64,000 bases of DNA, taken from NCBI GenBank assembly GCA_016710075.1, contig JADJLO010000005.1, positions 1 through 64,000 on the forward strand, in the 5' to 3' direction. Below are positions 59,993-64,000 of the stretch, in pieces. The notes beneath the pieces were generated by a model that saw only the letters and a program-made list of their open reading frames with translations, was not told the DNA's origin and did no database searches. Numbering within the stretch: the first letter of the stretch is position 1; every line of letters starts with the position of its first letter. Made by a program: the position numbers and the translations under genes. The stretch comes from Acidobacteriota bacterium. Its GTDB lineage: Bacteria; Acidobacteriota; Blastocatellia; RBC074.

Positions 59993-60021
59993 AGGAACTC
60001 CATGCAGGATATAAAACACGG

Positions 60022-62501
60022 ATGGATAAAGGACTGACAAATCGAGAGGCTGCGCAGAGGCTTTTGAAGTTCGGGCCGAACGATCCGATCGCCCCGCAGC
60101 GGTCTACAGGACTGGTGCAGATCCTGCTTATGTTCGCCAACCCGCTGGTCATCATTCTGCTGATTGCCAGCGCCGTTTCAGCCTTTGTCGGGGAGATCGT
60201 CAATGCCGTCATCATCTCGATAATGGTCATCGTCAGCATCGTAATCAACTTTGTGCAAACGTGGCACTCTCAGCGTGCGGCTGAAAGTCTGCGGGTTCAG
60301 GTAGCTCCAACGGCCACGGTTTTGCGCGATGGGAAATGGGTGAATATCCCCCGGCGCAAAGTGGTGCCTGACGATGTCATCCGCCTTTCAGCCGGCGATA
60401 TCGTCCCTGCCGACGCCCGACTGCTCCAGGCCAAAGATCTTCACGTCAATCAGGCTGCGCTCACAGGCGAATCGCTTCCGGTTGCAAAGGACGCCGCCGT
60501 CACGGTTGAGACGACGCACGAGAATCCTGCAAATGCGACCAATGCGGTCTTCCTCGGCACGTCGATCGTCAGCGGAACTGCGACTGCGGTTGTCACCGCC
60601 ACCGGTCAGAACACCTCTTTCGGCGACATTGTCGCTCGCCTTGCAGCCCGGCCGCCCGAGACGGAATTCGAACGCGGGACCAGACAGTTCGGATATCTCA
60701 TCATGAAGACGGTCTTCTTTCTTGTCTTCTTCGTGTTGATTGTCAGCATCGCGATGCGGCACGATCCGCTGGAATCGATGCTCTTCGCGCTGGCGCTTGC
60801 AGTAGGGCTGACGCCGGAATTCCTGCCGATGATAACGTCTGTGACCCTGGGACGCGGAGCCATACACATGTCCCGCCAAAAAGTCATCGTCAAACACCTC
60901 GAAGCAATTCAGAATTTCGGCAGCATGGATATATTTTGCAGCGACAAGACAGGCACGCTCACCAGCGGCGAGATGGAGCTCAATCGACACATCGATCCGG
61001 TGGGAAATGCCTCAAATCGCGTTCACCTTCTGGGCTTCGTCAATGCCAGTTTCGAGTCGGGCGTTAAAAATCCGATCGATGAGGCGATCGTAAAACACGA
61101 GCATGAAGACATCGATCAATTCCGGAAAATTGACGAGATCCCTTTCGACTTCGAGCGTCGAAGACTTTCGATAGTTGCCGAGCACAATGGTGAATTGATC
61201 CTGATCATGAAGGGCGCTCCGGAAAGCGTGATCAGTTGCTGTTCCTGGCTTGAAATCGACGGGAATCAGCAGACTTTGGACGCTGAGGCTCTTTCAAAAT
61301 CCACTGCAACTTTTGAAGGTCTGAGCGCAACCGGTAATCGGACACTCGCAGTGGCTTATAAAACGGTCACGAAACAGGATGCTTATCGGATAGACGATGA
61401 GAAGGACCTGGTGCTCGCCGGATTCCTCGCCTTTTCCGATCCGCCGCTGCCCGATGCGGCAGAAGTGATCGAATCGCTCAGGCGCGACGGCGTGATGGTC
61501 AAGATTCTGACAGGCGACAGCGAACTTGTCGCCCGGCACGTCTGTTCGGAGGTCGGACTCGACGGCGCCGACATCGTTCTCGGAGATCAGATCGACAAAA
61601 TGTCCGATTCAGCACTCGCCCAGGTCGCAGAGAAGACGAGGGTCTTCGCCCGCGTTTCCCCCATGCAGAAACACCGCATCATTATTGCGCTGAAATCACG
61701 CGGTCACGTTGTCGGTTTCATGGGAGACGGCATCAACGATGCGCCGTCGCTCCACGCCGCGGATGTCGGGATTTCGGTATCAACGGCCGTCGATGTGGCC
61801 AAGGATGCCGCCGAGATCATCCTGCTCGAACGCAGCCTGCGGGTTCTCCATCAGGGAATCATCGAAGGGCGCAAGGCTTTCGGCAATGTCATGAAATATC
61901 TGCTGATGGGGACCAGCTCAAACTTCGGCAATATGTTCAGCATAAGGCGGCCGCTCTCTTCCTGCCTTTTCTGCCACTCTTGCCGACGCAGATTCTGCTC
62001 AACAACTTTCTCTATGATCTCGCCCAGATCACCATCCCCACAGACAACGTCGATTCAACCTATATTCACAAACCCCGCCGCTGGGACATAAAGATGATCC
62101 GGAACTTCATGCTCTACATCGGCCCGATCAGCTCGATCTATGATTTCCTGACTTTCTATGCACTGCTGAAATTTTTCCATGCTTCTGAATCACTGTTTCA
62201 CACGGGATGGTTCGTCGAATCCCTGGCCTCGCAGACTCTTGTGCTCTTCGTGATCCGCACCGCAGGCAACCCTTTCCGCAGTCGTCCCAGCGCTCCCCTT
62301 GCGATTACCACTCTGCTGGTGGTTCTTACCGGGTGCGTGCTGCCGTTTACACCACTGGCCGGAGTGCTTGGATTCACACCTCTCCCGCCAATGTTCTTCT
62401 TGTTTCTTTTTGGAGTTGTCAGCACTTACCTCATGCTGGTTGAACTGGTCAAACGCCGTTTGATGCGCTGGAGTAATCCAGTTTTACATACCAGGTTTTG
62501 A
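60022..62501 (+). pseudogene. mgtA: Magnesium-translocating P-type ATPase (MgtA-like), frameshifted
   Basis: Inner-membrane P3B-type ATPase of about 826 residues. GLTNREAAQRLLKFGPNDP opens the cation-ATPase N domain; NQAALTGESLPV is the actuator TGES; SMDIFCSDKTGTLTSGEMEL is the phosphorylated Asp loop; GFMGDGINDAPSLHAADVG is the hinge. The C-terminal TDNVDSTYIHKPRRWDIKMI is typical of MgtA/MgtB. One base is missing near 61942-61948; beyond it LPTQILLNNFLYDLAQ continues normally. The ATG at 60022 is preferred to 59989, which lies in the repeat. The N-terminus is shorter than in enterobacterial MgtA. Flanked by matching REPIN-like elements. Confidence 0.88.
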
Positions 62502-62536
62502 GTATCGTCAGCATGGAGTTCGTGCATGGAGTTCGT

Positions 62537-62605
62537 GCATGGAGTTCCGCCTTCAGGCGGAACTCATGGATGTAGAGCGTTCCGCCTGAAGGCGGAACTC
62601 CATGC
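62537..62605. repeat. 27-bp inverted-repeat element (REPIN-like), right copy
   Basis: The same 27-bp arm (62537-62563) and exact reverse complement (62579-62605), with a 15-bp spacer, in the same order as the left copy at 59923-59992. Partial copies (GCATGGAGTTC at 62511; GGCGGAACTCCATGC near 62610) flank it. It lies 35 bp after the ATPase stop and 33 bp before the convergent PQQ-propeller gene's stop. Confidence 0.88.
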
Positions 62606-62637
62606 GTAGGCGGAACTCCATGCAAAAACTCCATAGA

Positions 62638-63966
62638 CTATCTGATGCAGTAAAGATTGTTCTTGCTTCGCAGATAAAGATCGCCGGCAACTATGACTGG
62701 AGAAGCGACGAACATCTCATCGGCAAAGAGATTGTTGGCCAGGACTTCGTATTTCTCTCCCATTTTAATAACCGTCACGTAACCGCTTTCGCTGGCCAGA
62801 TAAATCTTCCCGTCCGCCCCTACCGGAGAAGCCTTGAAGCTGTCGGGCTGGGGCAGGCGCTGCTGCTGGTAATAGGGTTCACCGGTAGTGGCATTAAAGC
62901 AGCTCAGGGTTCCGTTATCGGTCAGGGTGTAAAGCTTGTTGTCAAAGAGCACAGGGGCCGGGGTGTATGAAGTTCCTCGTGTCTGGCTCCACAAGACCGC
63001 ATCGGTTCCTGTCAAATCGCCCTCGCGTCCAAGCCTGATGGCCATCAGTTTCGGATCGCGATAACCGCTCATGACGATCAATATGTCATTCTGCTGGACT
63101 GGAGCCGGGATCACGTTCGCTCCAAGGCCGGCGCACTCCCATATCAGTTTGCCGGTGTCGGGTTCATAAGCCCGGACTTTTTTGGTGGCGCTGATAATTA
63201 GCTGCTTGCGGCCTTTGTCGTCTGCGACGAATGGAACCGACCATGAGCTCTGCTCGTCGCGATTGACACGCCAGAGTTCCTTTCCAGTATTCTTGTCGAG
63301 GGCAAAAGCAAAAGAACCGCCCTCGTGATCGTAATGAGAAATCAACTGATTGCCGTGCAACAAGGGAGCGGAGCCCTCTCCAAACTGCAGTCTCATGCGC
63401 ATTTTGACTCCGGGATCTTTTTCCCAGATCAGCTTGCCGTTGAGGTCGTAGCAGAAGATGCCTCGCGAACCGAACGAGGCATAAAGATATTTCCCGTCAG
63501 TCACCGGCGAGTTCGAGGCGAAACTGCCGTATGTCCGATGGTAGCCTTCGTGAGGGGTGTCGATTTTGGCGACCTTCTCCCAGAGAGTTTTGCCGGTGTT
63601 GCGGTCGAGGCACATGACGATGAATTTATGTTCCTCACCGCCGCCGGCCCCGCCTCCCGGCCCTCTCCCCGCAGGTGCTGAATCAACAGGCGCGGAAGCG
63701 CCCTTGCCGGTTGGCACCGCCGTAGTCAGGAACATCCTGTCGCCCCAGATTACCGGAGTTGAAAAACCTCGCCCGGCAACGGCCACCTTCCATTTGACAT
63801 TTTTCGCATCGCCGAATTCCGTCGGCGCGCCCGTAGCAGCCATCCCATTGAAGAACGGCCCTCGCCATTGCGACCAGTTCGGCGGATCCGCAAGCGATGC
63901 ATTGCCGGCAACCGGCTTCAGAAATATCATCAACGTCAGACAAAATATGGCACTGATCTTTTTCAT
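62638..63966 (-). CDS. Exported PQQ-like beta-propeller protein
   Basis: Secreted eight-bladed-type beta-propeller of 442 residues: signal peptide ICLTLMIFLKPVAGNASL, then NWSQWRGPFFNGMAATG, repeated blade signatures (NTGKTLWEKVA, LNGKLIWEKDPG, NTGKELWRVNRD, DTGKLIWECAG, TTGEPYYQQQR) and a final YLRSKNNLYCIR. The WRG opening is common in planctomycete and acidobacterial outer-surface proteins of this family. There is no quinoprotein catalytic Cys-Cys or cytochrome motif, so a binding or scaffolding role is more likely than dehydrogenase activity. Convergent with the P-type ATPase gene. Confidence 0.88.
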   Translation of the reverse strand: MKKISAIFCLTLMIFLKPVAGNASLADPPNWSQWRGPFFNGMAATGAPTEFGDAKNVKWKVAVAGRGFSTPVIWGDRMFLTTAVPTGKGASAPVDSAPAGRGPGGGAGGGEEHKFIVMCLDRNTGKTLWEKVAKIDTPHEGYHRTYGSFASNSPVTDGKYLYASFGSRGIFCYDLNGKLIWEKDPGVKMRMRLQFGEGSAPLLHGNQLISHYDHEGGSFAFALDKNTGKELWRVNRDEQSSWSVPFVADDKGRKQLIISATKKVRAYEPDTGKLIWECAGLGANVIPAPVQQNDILIVMSGYRDPKLMAIRLGREGDLTGTDAVLWSQTRGTSYTPAPVLFDNKLYTLTDNGTLSCFNATTGEPYYQQQRLPQPDSFKASPVGADGKIYLASESGYVTVIKMGEKYEVLANNLFADEMFVASPVIVAGDLYLRSKNNLYCIR

Positions 63967-64000
63967 TTTTTCCTTCCTTCTGATTTCGGGAGAGGGTTCA

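Overview
The window looks like a piece of an Acidobacteriota chromosome, possibly class Blastocatellia. The grounds are moderate GC, large TonB-dependent receptors with N-terminal carboxypeptidase-regulatory domains, MacB-type ABC operons with two FtsX permeases, a PQQ-type beta-propeller protein, a BlaI/M56 regulator pair and short palindromic intergenic repeats. The phylum is inferred from gene content; there is no rRNA or tRNA here. Most genes lie on the minus strand.

Layout. 0-2.4 kb: DUF2177 membrane protein, a frameshifted serine hydrolase and the tail of a decayed CHAT-domain gene. 2.7-7.2 kb: four-gene MacAB-like export operon. 7.4-15 kb: GH95 alpha-L-fucosidase, a 364-bp MITE-like element, M1 aminopeptidase, a DUF1330-like remnant, a frameshifted haloalkane dehalogenase and a B12-binding radical SAM enzyme. 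15.4-25.4 kb: a complete L-rhamnose uptake and catabolism operon (rhamnulose-1-P aldolase/lactaldehyde dehydrogenase, isomerase, rhamnulokinase, ABC ATPase, permease, and a permease fused to its own sugar-binding protein), interrupted by heptanucleotide repeat tracts. 25.5-42.5 kb: mixed metabolic and hydrolytic genes, including a sulfatase, a single-chain biotin-dependent acyl-CoA carboxylase, a site-2-protease homologue with CBS domains, CocE hydrolase, SDR, aldo/keto reductase, metallophosphoesterase and carboxylesterase. 42.6-56.7 kb: a block of three TonB-dependent receptors interleaved with a CusF/heavy-metal-domain protein, a BlaI repressor with M56 sensor peptidase, a BNR-repeat sialidase-like protein with a Cys cluster, and two small membrane proteins sharing an unusual MECC cysteine motif. 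This block is the best candidate for an undescribed system, probably for copper or another thiophilic metal. 57-62.5 kb: 2-oxoacid:ferredoxin oxidoreductase (delta, alpha, beta-gamma fusion) and a Mg-type P-type ATPase bracketed by two copies of one 27-bp inverted-repeat element. 62.6-64 kb: PQQ-like beta-propeller protein.

Seven genes carry eight single-base frameshifts. In each, adding or removing the needed base makes the total length a multiple of three and restores family-typical sequence. The pattern is more like consensus errors in a long-read or metagenomic assembly than seven independent pseudogenes, but both remain possible.

The GH95 fucosidase, the sulfatase and the rhamnose operon together suggest use of sulfated, deoxyhexose-rich polysaccharides. 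No dedicated rhamnose regulator is visible in the window.
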